DNA of 64,000 bases from Zobellia nedashkovskayae (lineage in GTDB: Bacteria; Bacteroidota; Bacteroidia; Flavobacteriales; Flavobacteriaceae). Where the stretch lies: NCBI RefSeq assembly GCF_015330125.1, contig NZ_JADDXR010000002.1:310001-374000 (forward strand), written 5' to 3'. Numbering within the stretch: the stretch's first letter is position 1; every line of letters begins with the position of its first letter. The position numbers and the translations under genes are program-made. Below are positions 17,103-27,986 of this stretch, piece after piece. The notes beneath the pieces are model-generated. The model had not been told where the DNA came from. It searched no databases and was given only the letters and a program-made list of their open reading frames with translations.

Positions 17103-20096
17103 TTATTTTACTTCCTCCGTTTCCGGCTCAACTGTTTCTTTTTCTAGTCCTCCTGCTCTTGAGGACTTGTTCAACGTATCAAACATTACTGGTGTTGCGA
17201 TGAACAATGAAGAATATGTACCTACAATAATACCAATTATCATAGCAAACATGAATCCTCTTAATGATTCACCACCAAAAATGAATATTGCCAATAACAC
17301 GACCAAGGTAGTTAAAGAGGTATTTAACGTACGACTTAATGTACTGTTCAATGCCAAGTTAATATTGTCGCCTCCGCGCCATCCTCTCTCGCCAATAATC
17401 TCTCGAATACGGTCAAAAACAACAACGGTATCATTCAGCGAGTATCCAATTACGGTTAATATCGCCGCAATAAACGCTTGATCAATTTCCATGTTAAAAG
17501 GCATAATCGTACCAAACAAAGAGAATATACCTAACACAATCATAACATCGTGAAAAACTGCTGCTACCGCTCCTAAAGAGAATTGCCACTTACGGAAACG
17601 GAATAAGATATATAAAAACACAACTGCAAGCGAACCTAAAATAGCCAAGAAAGCATTGTTCTTAATATCATCTGCAATTGTAGGACCTACTTTTACAGAT
17701 TGCAAAATACCAATTGACTTATCACCTGAACCTACTTTAAAGTTCTGCTCGCTGATACCATCCGGAAGATATTTCTGTAAAGCAACATATAGTTTATCCT
17801 GAATCTCATTATCTACTTCAATTCCTTCTACATCTACTTTATATGCCGTAGTAATTTTAATCTGATTAGCGTCACCAAACGTTTTCACGTTTGTACCGCT
17901 ACCAAATACGTCATTCAACTCAGAAGCTATCTCAGATGGATTAACAGACTGCTCAAAACGAACTTGGTACGAACGTCCGCCAACAAAATCAACACCTTGT
18001 TGCAACCCATTAGTTGCTAAAGAGAAAACACTCACCCCTACTAAAATAGCAGAGAAAATATATGCAATCTTTCTTTTTGAAAGGAAATCGATATTAATAT
18101 TTTTGAACAAGTTCTTTGTAAGTCCTGTTGAAAAATCCAACGAACGACCTTGACCTTCAACATACCAATCTACTAATAGACGGGTAATGAAAATTGCAGT
18201 AAACAAAGAAGTTAAAATACCAATAAGTAAAGTAGTTGCGAAACCTTTAATAGGACCTGACCCAAAAATAAATAAGATAATTGCGGTAAGACCTGTTGTT
18301 ATGTTCGCATCAAGAATAGATGAAAGTGCATTGCTAAAACCATCCGCCACAGCTAATGATTTTCCTTTTCCTTTCGCTAATTCTTCTTTTATACGTTCAA
18401 AAATAAGTACGTTAGCATCTACAGACATACCAATGGTAAGAACAATACCTGCAATACCTGGTAAGGTCAACACAGCGCTTAAGCTGGTAAGAACTCCAAA
18501 TATCAATAGAATGTTCAATAATAAAGCGATATCTGCAAAACCACCTGCTTTACCATAATAGAAGATCATCCATACCAATACGATTGCCATTGCAATCATA
18601 AATGATGTAAAACCACTATCAATAGCTTCTTGACCTAAAGATGGCCCTACAACCTCTGATTGAATGATTTCCGCAGATGCCGGTAACTTACCAGCTCGTA
18701 ATACGTTGGAAATATCTTTTGTTTCATTAACCGTAAATGTACCTGTAATCTCTGAACGACCTCCAGAAATAGGTCCTGATGAAACGCCAGGAGCGGTATA
18801 CACCTTGTTATCCAATACAATAGCAATACCTGTTCTATTGGTATATGCATCACCAGTTAACTTTTCCCATTCTTTCGCACCTTTTGTGTTCATGCTCATA
18901 GTAACGGCTGGTTTACCGTTTACAAACTCATCACGTGCATCACTAACAACATCACCACTAATTCTTGGTGTGTTATCTCTGTTAGATTTTAAAGCATATA
19001 GCTCAGCTATTTCCGAACCTTCAGATGGTCTTTCCCATAAGAACTTTACAAACTGTAAGTTCGCAGGAAGCAACCTTCTCACTTCTTTCATTCTGAGGTA
19101 CGCACCAATTTCGGCAGTATCTTGAATAGCGGCAACACCAACAGCATAGCTAGGCGCACCTAATTGAAACTTATCGAACAACGGATTAACTTGTCCAGCA
19201 ATATCCAATGAGTCAGCAGAAACATCAGAAAGAAGAGAATCTAACTCAGATTCCTTCTTTATTGGTTCCTTAACATCAGCTACATCAATAAGTGATTTTA
19301 ATTTTTCATTGGTCTGAAAGAAAAAACCTTGTAGCTCTGGATTATTAGGCTCATAGGTTTCCCAAAACTCTAACTGTGCGGTACTTGATAACAACCCTTG
19401 TGCACGAGCAATATCTCTTGCTCCTGGTAATTCTACCAATATACGACCTGAATTACCTTCACGTTGAATGTTTGGCTGTGTTACACCAAAACCATCAATA
19501 CGCTCACGAAGTACTTCAAAAGCAGAAACGATAGATTCATCAATTTTTCTACGGATGATTGGCTTAACTTGATCATCTGACATCTGAAAATTAACCTCAC
19601 CACTAAGTCCTTTGTTGGCAAAAATATCTGGAGAAGCTAATTTAGTATTCCCTTTTATTTTTTCAAAAGCATTGAAAAAAAGCTCTACATAGGTATCATC
19701 ACTGTCTTTGGATGCTGCATCTGCATCAGCCAAAGCCTTGTTGAAAATAGGACTCTTAGTATTATTAGCTAATCCTTTAAGAATGTCCTTTACGGAAATC
19801 TGGAGGGTTACGTTAATACCACCTTTAAGGTCAAGACCTTTGTTTAGCTCTTTCTTTTTGGCTTCATTATAATTAGTGAAACCAAGAATGGAGTTGTCTC
19901 CAATCGAGTCTAAATAACTAGCTTCTAAAGCTTCTCGTTTAGAAATATAATTATCTTCTGCATCTGAAATACGGCTTTCCGCATATGATTTTGCTTCGTC
20001 TTCTACCTTACCACCTATAAAAGTGTATGATAATTGGTAGATACTTACTAGCCCGAAGAGTAGGGCAAAAAGCTTAATAAGTCCTTTATTCTGCAT
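17103..20096 (-). CDS. secDF: Protein translocase SecDF fusion
   Basis: RND-type membrane protein that uses the proton gradient to complete Sec-dependent export in the periplasm. SecD and SecF are fused in one 997-residue chain, as usual in Bacteroidota. SecD part: first membrane helix at 7-25, GLDLKGGINVTLQ (about 88-100), a large periplasmic domain with RIDGFGVTQPNIQREG and VELPGARD, and SVDANVLIFERIKEEL. SecF part: QGVDFVGGRSYQVRF (from residue 700), GYSLNDTVVVFDRIRE, and SLTTLVVLLAIFIFGGE. The periplasmic loop includes an extension (about 270-320) beyond the classical SecD. The upstream minus-strand promoter is at 20137-20168. Confidence 0.97.
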   Translation of the reverse strand: MQNKGLIKLFALLFGLVSIYQLSYTFIGGKVEDEAKSYAESRISDAEDNYISKREALEASYLDSIGDNSILGFTNYNEAKKKELNKGLDLKGGINVTLQISVKDILKGLANNTKSPIFNKALADADAASKDSDDTYVELFFNAFEKIKGNTKLASPDIFANKGLSGEVNFQMSDDQVKPIIRRKIDESIVSAFEVLRERIDGFGVTQPNIQREGNSGRILVELPGARDIARAQGLLSSTAQLEFWETYEPNNPELQGFFFQTNEKLKSLIDVADVKEPIKKESELDSLLSDVSADSLDIAGQVNPLFDKFQLGAPSYAVGVAAIQDTAEIGAYLRMKEVRRLLPANLQFVKFLWERPSEGSEIAELYALKSNRDNTPRISGDVVSDARDEFVNGKPAVTMSMNTKGAKEWEKLTGDAYTNRTGIAIVLDNKVYTAPGVSSGPISGGRSEITGTFTVNETKDISNVLRAGKLPASAEIIQSEVVGPSLGQEAIDSGFTSFMIAMAIVLVWMIFYYGKAGGFADIALLLNILLIFGVLTSLSAVLTLPGIAGIVLTIGMSVDANVLIFERIKEELAKGKGKSLAVADGFSNALSSILDANITTGLTAIILFIFGSGPIKGFATTLLIGILTSLFTAIFITRLLVDWYVEGQGRSLDFSTGLTKNLFKNINIDFLSKRKIAYIFSAILVGVSVFSLATNGLQQGVDFVGGRSYQVRFEQSVNPSEIASELNDVFGSGTNVKTFGDANQIKITTAYKVDVEGIEVDNEIQDKLYVALQKYLPDGISEQNFKVGSGDKSIGILQSVKVGPTIADDIKNNAFLAILGSLAVVFLYILFRFRKWQFSLGAVAAVFHDVMIVLGIFSLFGTIMPFNMEIDQAFIAAILTVIGYSLNDTVVVFDRIREIIGERGWRGGDNINLALNSTLSRTLNTSLTTLVVLLAIFIFGGESLRGFMFAMIIGIIVGTYSSLFIATPVMFDTLNKSSRAGGLEKETVEPETEEVK

Positions 20097-20136
20097 TGGT
20101 TGTGTGAATTAATTGCGTGCTTTTTATAACAGCGTG

Positions 20137-20168
20137 CAAATATATGATTTTCCCTTAGGAATTGACAA
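20137..20168 (-). promoter_or_regulatory. Promoter of secDF
   Basis: On the minus strand, TTG (20166-20168) is followed after 21 bp by TATATTTG (20137-20144), fitting the Bacteroidota -33/-7 promoter (TTG, about 20 bp, TAnnTTTG), 41 bp upstream of the secDF ATG. Confidence 0.6.
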
Positions 20169-20193
20169 TATATTTGGAGTTATTGTAAACAGA

Positions 20194-20229
20194 AACATCT
20201 GCCCCAGAAATACTTCTAGGACAGATGTT
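20194..20229 (-). terminator. Hairpin downstream of mdh
   Basis: On the minus strand the transcript folds into a 16-bp stem with GUAU loop; two of the pairs are U-G and would be mismatched on the plus strand, so the structure belongs to the mdh transcript (24 bp after its stop). The following tract is only moderately U-rich, so it may act partly as a 3'-end stabiliser. Confidence 0.55.
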
Positions 20230-20252
20230 CTAATTTATTATCGTCTCAACGA

Positions 20253-21179
20253 CTATAATTCTAGTAGACCGTTGGTCTTTTTTACACCAGCTGCACTTTC
20301 TTGCATTTTTGCTTTTTCAGCATCGCTTAGTGGAATATTCACTATTTTTTCGATTCCATTTTTCCCTAAAACTACAGGTACACCTATACAGATATCGTTA
20401 AGATCATATTCACCTTCTAATAAAGTAGAACATGGGAATATTTTTTTCTGGTCACAAGCAATTGCCTGAACCAAACCTGAAACCGCTGCACCTGGCGCAT
20501 ACCAAGCACTTGTCCCTAATAATTTAGTTAATGTAGCTCCTCCTACTTTAGTATCCGCAGCTACTTGCTCTAAACGGTCTGCAGATAAAAATTCTGAAAC
20601 ACGTATACTATTTCTTGTAGCATGAGATGTTAATGGCACCATACCAGTATCACTATGGCCACCTATAACCATACCGTCTACATCAGAGATTGGAGCCTCA
20701 AGAGCTTCAGCCAAACGGTATTTAAAACGTGCGCTATCTAAAGCTCCACCCATACCTATAATCTTATTCTTAGCAAGACCTGTTGTTTTGTGCACCAAAT
20801 AAGTCATAGTATCCATTGGGTTACTTACAACTATTAGAATTACGTTTGGAGAATGCTTTACCAAGTTAGCTGATACCGTTTTTACGATACCTGCGTTAAT
20901 ACCTATTAACTCTTCACGAGTCATACCAGGTTTTCTTGGAATACCAGAGGTAATTACTGCAATATCACTATTGGCTGTCTTAGAGTAATCATTAGTTACA
21001 CCTGTAATCTTAGTGTCGAAACCGTTTAAAGATGCGGTTTGCATCAAATCCATAGCTTTACCTTCGGCATATCCTTCTTTGATATCCAAAACGACTACCT
21101 CAGATGCAAAATTCTTAATGGCAATATACTCGGCACAGCTTGCTCCTACTGCTCCTGCCCCTACTACGGTAACTTTCAT
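20253..21179 (-). CDS. mdh: Malate dehydrogenase
   Basis: NAD-dependent oxidation of malate to oxaloacetate in the TCA cycle. LDH-like MDH of 308 residues: dinucleotide motif VVGAGAVGASCAEY at the N-terminus with Asp33-type acid in VVVLDIKEG (NAD preference), substrate loop IPRKPGMTREEL with the two Arg, VSNPMDTMTYL, and the catalytic His in VIGGHSDTGMVPL. The product ends NGLLEL. It is followed by a hairpin at 20194-20229 and then by secDF, which has its own promoter, so the two genes are probably independent units. Confidence 0.96.
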   Translation of the reverse strand: MKVTVVGAGAVGASCAEYIAIKNFASEVVVLDIKEGYAEGKAMDLMQTASLNGFDTKITGVTNDYSKTANSDIAVITSGIPRKPGMTREELIGINAGIVKTVSANLVKHSPNVILIVVSNPMDTMTYLVHKTTGLAKNKIIGMGGALDSARFKYRLAEALEAPISDVDGMVIGGHSDTGMVPLTSHATRNSIRVSEFLSADRLEQVAADTKVGGATLTKLLGTSAWYAPGAAVSGLVQAIACDQKKIFPCSTLLEGEYDLNDICIGVPVVLGKNGIEKIVNIPLSDAEKAKMQESAAGVKKTNGLLEL

Positions 21180-21527
21180 TTGTTATAATTTATTTGTTAT
21201 TAAAAACTTTCTTTGAAATATCCTTTTTCAAATATTGACTTGCCTCTCCTAAGACATTTAGTAAGGGGCATATATAACCTATAATGTCAATTTTTGAAAT
21301 ACGTTCTCAAAAATAAACAATCTTAAAGGAAAAATACAGTGAATATTGGGTTAAATAGCAGAAACATTATCGACCAAATGCTCGACCAAATGCACTCCTG
21401 TTAAAAAAGAATGCGCTTTAACGAAGATAAAAGGGTTTTGTTGCCATACATCGAATTGTAGCAATAGTACTTTACAATTGGGCGTTCTTAATATAACAAA
21501 ACCCCCAAATAATTAAAACCTACCATA
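21180..21527. other. Divergent intergenic region between mdh and a small lipoprotein gene
   Basis: 348 bp without a gene. It must hold both promoters, but no clear TAnnTTTG box was found. It contains a perfect tandem 12-bp repeat (21370-21393) and an inverted repeat AATTGTA/TACAATT (21454-21460 and 21473-21479) about 50 bp upstream of the lipoprotein ATG. Confidence 0.5.
21370..21393 (+). repeat. Perfect tandem 12-bp repeat
   Basis: TCGACCAAATGC occurs twice with no gap. It may be a slippage duplication or a paired regulator site; nothing else supports a function. Confidence 0.6.
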
Positions 21528-21902
21528 ATGAAAAAAGTCTTTTCATTTTTAGCAATAATATCCATTATACTCGTAAGTAACTGCACACAAATACCTGAAA
21601 ATGATGATCCGGTAATCGGCATTTGGTCAGATGTAGAAGTAGCTCCTGCCAGCCTAACCGCTAAGTCAGAAACCGTTCGCAAGGAGTGGATATTTAATGA
21701 TGCTTATTTAGGGCGATACCACCGAAAGAGTAACGGTAGCATTACTTTTAAAACCGACTTTAAATGGAGTTATGAAAATGACACCTATACCATATCATAT
21801 CCCGGAACGGACATGGAGAGCCAAATTGTCTCTATGAAGACTTCTGAGGATGGAAGCACATTAGCAGATTCCGAAGGACATACAATGGCCCTTAGAGAAT
21901 AA
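21528..21902 (+). CDS. Small lipoprotein of unknown function
   Basis: 124 residues. Lipoprotein signal with a long hydrophobic run and lipobox LVSNC (Cys about residue 19). The mature part contains PVIGIWSDVEV near its start and KWSYENDTYTISYPG, resembling small lipocalin-like beta proteins of Flavobacteriaceae (DUF-type GxW folds), but I do not recognise a named family. It has its own terminator at 21929-21961. An alternative open frame on the opposite strand overlaps it but has no signal peptide or family resemblance. Confidence 0.7.
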   Translation: MKKVFSFLAIISIILVSNCTQIPENDDPVIGIWSDVEVAPASLTAKSETVRKEWIFNDAYLGRYHRKSNGSITFKTDFKWSYENDTYTISYPGTDMESQIVSMKTSEDGSTLADSEGHTMALRE

Positions 21903-21928
21903 CAATTTTACTAGGTTTCAAATACGCT

Positions 21929-21961
21929 AAAACCCATATTCTTCACTGAATATGGGTTTTT
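21929..21961. terminator. Bidirectional terminator between convergent genes
   Basis: Arms AAAACCCATATTC (21929-21941) and GAATATGGGTTTT (21948-21960), loop TTCACT, T-run to 21961. Serves the small lipoprotein gene and possibly the Usp operon arriving from the other side (62 bp after its stop). Confidence 0.85.
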
Positions 21962-22022
21962 AAATTAGGTAAACCTCTATCTACCCAATGTCCTCAACAG
22001 ACTTAACTTAAATTTCTTGTTT

Positions 22023-22865
22023 CTAATCCCTATATATAGCCATTACGGGGGTATTAATATTTCGTATTAAATCTTCAGTAAGACTATAGGTAAACAAGCG
22101 TTGGTAAAAATTACGCTTGTGATTGATCAGACAAACCATATCTATTTCATTTTCGATACAATAGTCCAACAACGACTTTTTAATATCTATAGAATCTATG
22201 GTCTTGAACGTAACATTGCTAACATCATGATTTTTTAATGAAGCTTTAAAGCGGTCCATCATTGGTACAATAGAATCGCCATGGGCCAAATCAAAATGGA
22301 CTACATGTAATTTTGCTTTAAAACTTTTGGATTCCTTTATCAAATCTTCTAATGGTTCTTTCTCATCTTCTTGATAGTCCACCAAGAATAAAATATTATC
22401 TAAATCCCCATCAAATCTTGCATTCCCCGGCACCACAACGACCGGTTTATGTATTTCATCTAATATCTTCAAGGTACTGGTTTCCGTAAACAGCTGAAAT
22501 AACCCGCTTTTACTGATTTGGGTACCCATAACAACAACATCTATCTTATCTTCCCTTTTTTCTATATACTGGGTAAACGTTTCAATGAAATCACCTTCCC
22601 GAACTACATATTTCACCTTTAGACTATCTACCTTTGATTTTTTAAGTATTTTTTCGAATGGAGGAAAAGTCTCTTTTTTATTTCTAAAATTCTGTATATC
22701 CAGCTTTTCATACAGCTTCTGTTCTTCTTCGGAAGTTTCCGTTTCAAGATTATAGGCATGGAAAACGATAATTTTCTTTTCGGTCTTTTTCGCATACTCT
22801 ACCGCATACAAAAAGGCGTTCATTGAAACTTCCGAAAAATCTGTAGGAAAAAGTATGCAGTCCAT
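22023..22865 (-). CDS. Tandem universal stress protein (UspA family)
   Basis: Cytoplasmic protein of two Usp domains (about 1-145 and 150-280). Domain 1 begins MDCILFPTDFSEVSMNAFLYAVEYAKKT and ends with the glycine-rich nucleotide-binding motif VVVMGTQISKSGLFQLFTET, then PVVVVPG. Domain 2 begins NILFLVDYQEDE, and its end VCLINHKRNFYQRLFTYSLT lacks the Gly-rich ATP motif, so it probably does not bind ATP. It is the last gene of a three-gene unit (permease, porin-like protein, Usp; gaps 12 and 11 bp). The context suggests it monitors or buffers the function of that transport system, which is inference. Confidence 0.88.
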   Translation of the reverse strand: MDCILFPTDFSEVSMNAFLYAVEYAKKTEKKIIVFHAYNLETETSEEEQKLYEKLDIQNFRNKKETFPPFEKILKKSKVDSLKVKYVVREGDFIETFTQYIEKREDKIDVVVMGTQISKSGLFQLFTETSTLKILDEIHKPVVVVPGNARFDGDLDNILFLVDYQEDEKEPLEDLIKESKSFKAKLHVVHFDLAHGDSIVPMMDRFKASLKNHDVSNVTFKTIDSIDIKKSLLDYCIENEIDMVCLINHKRNFYQRLFTYSLTEDLIRNINTPVMAIYRD

Positions 22866-22876
22866 AGTAATTGTTT

Positions 22877-24007
22877 TTAGAATGATATTTCTAGGTTAAG
22901 TTCGTACGTATCTTCTGTATTATTATCTACGGTAGTATGCTCCGTATTTAAAATAAGACGAATCATTTTATTTACCCTGTAGGTAAGTCCTCCAATAATT
23001 CTTTGTGTTCGTTCATCTATCTCTTCTACTTTAAATTCATCTAAACGACCCCATAAGGAAAATGGACTTCTACCAAACCTATACTCTCCAAAGAAACTAT
23101 ACCCATGATTTTTTAAAGCACGAGAAGGGTCATTAGAGTCAATATATCTTGCTCTAAAATCACCAACGCCATCATGTAATTGAGCCGTTAATTTATATTG
23201 CTTTTCTGTAAATGCCAAAAAACCTAAAACCTGATTGAAGTCTGGAGAAAACTCACTATTACCCTTTCCTCTATTAAAATAGCCACTTACTTGTAATTGC
23301 GGCAGAGAGTTAGCAAACGGACGTACCGTTAAACGGCCCGCCACTACTTTATTAGTATTCTTTTCTATACCAGAATAACCGCCACCATTGTAGATACCTA
23401 AAGAGTAGCTCGCATATTTTCCTTTCATGACACCATTTACATCCTTTAAAAAATCATCATCCATTTTAGGACCAATATTCCCCGTTACCGTAAGTCCAAA
23501 ATCTGCCGAGTTAAATATTCTATTACGCTCAATAAACATGTTATCCTGAACTCTATATGTATTCATTTTTTGCTCATAATCTAACCATGGCCTATGCACC
23601 ATGCCCACCTCAATAGCTGTACTGGTAAACAACTTACTATGAAGCTTAGGCTTAGTCATTAAATAAAGATATTTAAGTCGTGTTTCTACGTTACCGGCAT
23701 CATCACCCTCATTATCAATAGTAAGATCCATGGTATAACGAACAGAAAAAACATCGTTCAAATCCTTTTTTAGAGTAAAGTAACTTCGTTTTAATACAAA
23801 ACTACTTGTGTGTTCATTTACCGCGGGCAATGTCTCATCTGCTTGAACCTGTTTTACACCATCACGGTAGGCAATAAACCAATCCCCAGACATTTCAACT
23901 AAGTCCGCAATATTAATTCCCTTTTCATCACCATCCGAATTAGATACCTGCGCAATACTGGTTTCACCCAACAAAACAACGAATACAAATAGTGACCTGA
24001 GTTTCAT
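22877..24007 (-). CDS. Outer-membrane porin-like beta-barrel
   Basis: 376 residues. Signal peptide MKLRSLFVFVVLLGETSIAQ; the mature part shows alternating barrel strands (SSFVLKRSYFTLKKDLNDVF near the N-terminus, SYFFGEYRFG-type strands, NKMIRLILNTEHTTVDN) and ends with an aromatic residue (NLEISF), typical for outer-membrane insertion. The overall pattern resembles phosphate-selective (OprO/OprP) porins of Bacteroidota, but no key lysine arm was identified. It is the middle gene between a PiT-like permease and a Usp protein, which supports a role in taking up an anion, perhaps phosphate. Confidence 0.75.
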   Translation of the reverse strand: MKLRSLFVFVVLLGETSIAQVSNSDGDEKGINIADLVEMSGDWFIAYRDGVKQVQADETLPAVNEHTSSFVLKRSYFTLKKDLNDVFSVRYTMDLTIDNEGDDAGNVETRLKYLYLMTKPKLHSKLFTSTAIEVGMVHRPWLDYEQKMNTYRVQDNMFIERNRIFNSADFGLTVTGNIGPKMDDDFLKDVNGVMKGKYASYSLGIYNGGGYSGIEKNTNKVVAGRLTVRPFANSLPQLQVSGYFNRGKGNSEFSPDFNQVLGFLAFTEKQYKLTAQLHDGVGDFRARYIDSNDPSRALKNHGYSFFGEYRFGRSPFSLWGRLDEFKVEEIDERTQRIIGGLTYRVNKMIRLILNTEHTTVDNNTEDTYELNLEISF

Positions 24008-24019
24008 TCCCGATTAAAA

Positions 24020-24982
24020 TTAAATAGACGTTGCCAAAAATTTTACAGCGAACACCAAGACGATACTTACCACAAGACCAATAACCACCTTAACGAGATC
24101 TATACCCAATGATTTAAACATCTTGGCCCTAGGCTCGTTTTTCCTGAGCATATAGTTCAATGCTATTTCCCTACCCGCCAAAATACCAAGGAACACCCAA
24201 GTTGTACTCATTGGCACATTGTTCAATTCCTTAAAGTAAAAGAGAACTATACCGTATACAAAATCTATAATTGTTGCTGACCGAATATCTACCGTATTCG
24301 TTTTGGATTTGATTATACTTTGGATAGCACCTCCTTTAGAAGCTATGATATAAGCCAGTAAACCCAAAATAACTACCAATGAAAAAATCAGAGAATAGAT
24401 ATCTAATTCTCTTGGCAGGTAAACATAAATGTTAGCAAAATCCTGAATTAGCCATTGTGACCATAAAAAACCGGTGGAACACCATTGTAATATGGTCCAA
24501 ATCTTCTCCTCTTTATCCGTAATAGGCCTTTCTATAAACTTCCTCTCCACTAATCGGGATATAGCCAAATAGAGCATAATTGCCGCAACAAATGCCACTC
24601 CGTAGCCAGAGAGTGATTTGATGACCATACTATTTAAATTTTTCTCATTGAAAAAAGTAAGAATTAAGAAAGATGTACTTACCGGAATACCGGTACGGGT
24701 TAATAGCATTAGAATTACAGGCGGCAACAAATAATACCAAGAAAATGGGTCTGGCATGGGGTATTTGGCCAACCTACCATAAGAGACATCCCCATTGTGT
24801 GTCATGTAACCATAAATTAGGGTTCCCGCCAGAATACCTCCGGCAAACAACCAAAGTACCCACCATTTCTTTCTTTCATTGGAACTTAGAAATGTACCTA
24901 AGGTTTGTATAGTATCATTTCCTACAACGGAGTATGCGGCCAAAGTGAAGCCCAAATACATTACTACAACTGAAAAATCCAA
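24020..24982 (-). CDS. Multi-spanning permease distantly related to the PiT inorganic phosphate transporter family
   Basis: 320 residues, about eight hydrophobic helices. It appears to be built of two halves each carrying a PiT-like motif: SVVGNDTIQTLGTFLSS and LTRTGIPVSTSFLIL in the first, VLFYFKELNNVPMSTTWVFL in the second. In classical PiT proteins the first motif reads GANDVANAFGT, so key positions are preserved but diverged. It is shorter than PitA (about 500 residues). It is the first gene of an operon with a porin-like protein and a Usp protein. Phosphate is the obvious substrate; sulfate or another oxyanion is also possible. Start: ATG 24982; no upstream in-frame alternative was needed. 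Confidence 0.6.
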   Translation of the reverse strand: MDFSVVVMYLGFTLAAYSVVGNDTIQTLGTFLSSNERKKWWVLWLFAGGILAGTLIYGYMTHNGDVSYGRLAKYPMPDPFSWYYLLPPVILMLLTRTGIPVSTSFLILTFFNEKNLNSMVIKSLSGYGVAFVAAIMLYLAISRLVERKFIERPITDKEEKIWTILQWCSTGFLWSQWLIQDFANIYVYLPRELDIYSLIFSLVVILGLLAYIIASKGGAIQSIIKSKTNTVDIRSATIIDFVYGIVLFYFKELNNVPMSTTWVFLGILAGREIALNYMLRKNEPRAKMFKSLGIDLVKVVIGLVVSIVLVFAVKFLATSI

Positions 24983-25086
24983 TACTTTCTGGTTTTATAT
25001 TACGCCACAAATAAAGGCCATTCACAAAAAGAGCACTGCACATTGCAGATTATCAAATATTTAAATAATTGACAATTTAAAAACCA

Positions 25087-25121
25087 TAAAAAAGGCCGCA
25101 ATCATAAATGATTGCAGCCTT
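25087..25121 (-). terminator. Terminator of the unknown secreted-protein gene (25156-25908)
   Basis: Minus-strand stem AAGGCTGCAATCA, loop TTTA, stem TGATTGCGGCCTT, then a T-run. One pair is U-G on this strand and a mismatch on the other, fixing the direction. Confidence 0.85.
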
Positions 25122-25155
25122 GTATTCTGTACTAGCGGTTAACTATCTAAGAACT

Positions 25156-25908
25156 CTATTTGCTATCTTCCAAAAGAAACTCAGTGTAATCTAAAATATA
25201 TACACCTAACAAACTCCACTTAAATTTTTCGCCACCATATTTAGCTTTGAATTTATCATTATCCATGAATAAAGACTCAAAATGCTCATCGAAGTCCTTT
25301 TTAGTCAGCCATAATACCTTTTCATCACCTTTCTTAATGTAATAAGACTTAGCTATACCTCCAGCTAATTTCATACCACCAATTCCGATGCTAGCAGTCT
25401 GCTTAGCCCATGGATCAGAATACACTTCAATAAACTGACTGTATTTAGGATTGACAACTTGCATTAAGTATTCTTCTTCTTTCTTTTTATTTTTCAAAGA
25501 AACCATTTGGTTAGTATACATGGTATACCCTTTGTTCATGTATTTAGAAGCATCCGTTTTACCCCACTTAGTAGCATCATTCATGAAGTTACTTTGGTTG
25601 TTGAGCTTCTCTAGCCCAGAAGGTGCCATATACAAATCGACAATTTCTTCCGCTTTAACACGAACCTTTTCGCCATCTGGCTTAATAAACTTGATTTCAT
25701 TAATCTGACCTTTCTTACGATCTACATCTTTAATGTCGGCTTCCCATTTGGTGCCATCTTTAAGGGTAACATAAGCTGGTTTTTTTCGAGAGTAAGAAGA
25801 ATAAGCTGGATCGAACGCGGCTTGTTGTTCGCGCTCTTTTAAACTCTCTTGCCCAAAACAAACAACGCTGGACATAAATAATACCATTGATACTAATTGT
25901 AATTTCAT
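25156..25908 (-). CDS. Secreted protein of unknown function
   Basis: 250 residues with a signal peptide (MKLQLVSMVLFMSSVVCFGQ) and Gln as mature N-terminus. Residues about 40-95 look like an Sm-like/beta-strand module: YVTLKDGTKWEADIKDVDRK then IKFIKPDGEKVRVKAEEIVD. A Lys-rich mid part (KNKKKEEEYLMQVVNPKYSQ) and YDP-free C-terminal half (GIAKSYYIKKGDEKVLWLTK) follow. No catalytic motif is visible and I do not recognise a named family. It lies alone between gyrB and the permease operon, has its own terminator (25087-25121), and is preceded by the gyrB 3' hairpin. Confidence 0.75.
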   Translation of the reverse strand: MKLQLVSMVLFMSSVVCFGQESLKEREQQAAFDPAYSSYSRKKPAYVTLKDGTKWEADIKDVDRKKGQINEIKFIKPDGEKVRVKAEEIVDLYMAPSGLEKLNNQSNFMNDATKWGKTDASKYMNKGYTMYTNQMVSLKNKKKEEEYLMQVVNPKYSQFIEVYSDPWAKQTASIGIGGMKLAGGIAKSYYIKKGDEKVLWLTKKDFDEHFESLFMDNDKFKAKYGGEKFKWSLLGVYILDYTEFLLEDSK

Positions 25909-25946
25909 AATAGGGGTTTAGGATTATTGCACTACCCCTAAAATAG

Positions 25947-25970
25947 TTCGTCCGCCAAGTGGCGGACGAA
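25947..25970 (-). terminator. GC-rich hairpin downstream of gyrB
   Basis: Arms TTCGTCCGCC (25947-25956) and GGCGGACGAA (25961-25970), loop AAGT, 24 bp past the gyrB stop on the minus strand. Only a short U-stretch follows, so it may be a moderate terminator. It stands out by GC content from the flanking AT-rich DNA. Confidence 0.6.
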
Positions 25971-25994
25971 TATTTGTTGTGAAAACACTAATTG

Positions 25995-27983
<1,989 letters not shown>

Positions 27984-27986
27984 TCA

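Noticed and set aside
20113..20469. Plus-strand frame across the secDF/mdh gap.
   Set aside because: It is antisense to the mdh 3' end and spans the mdh hairpin and secDF promoter.
25947..25970. GC-rich hairpin after gyrB as a dispersed repeat element.
   Set aside because: Only one copy was noticed in the window, so it is listed as a terminator-like hairpin.
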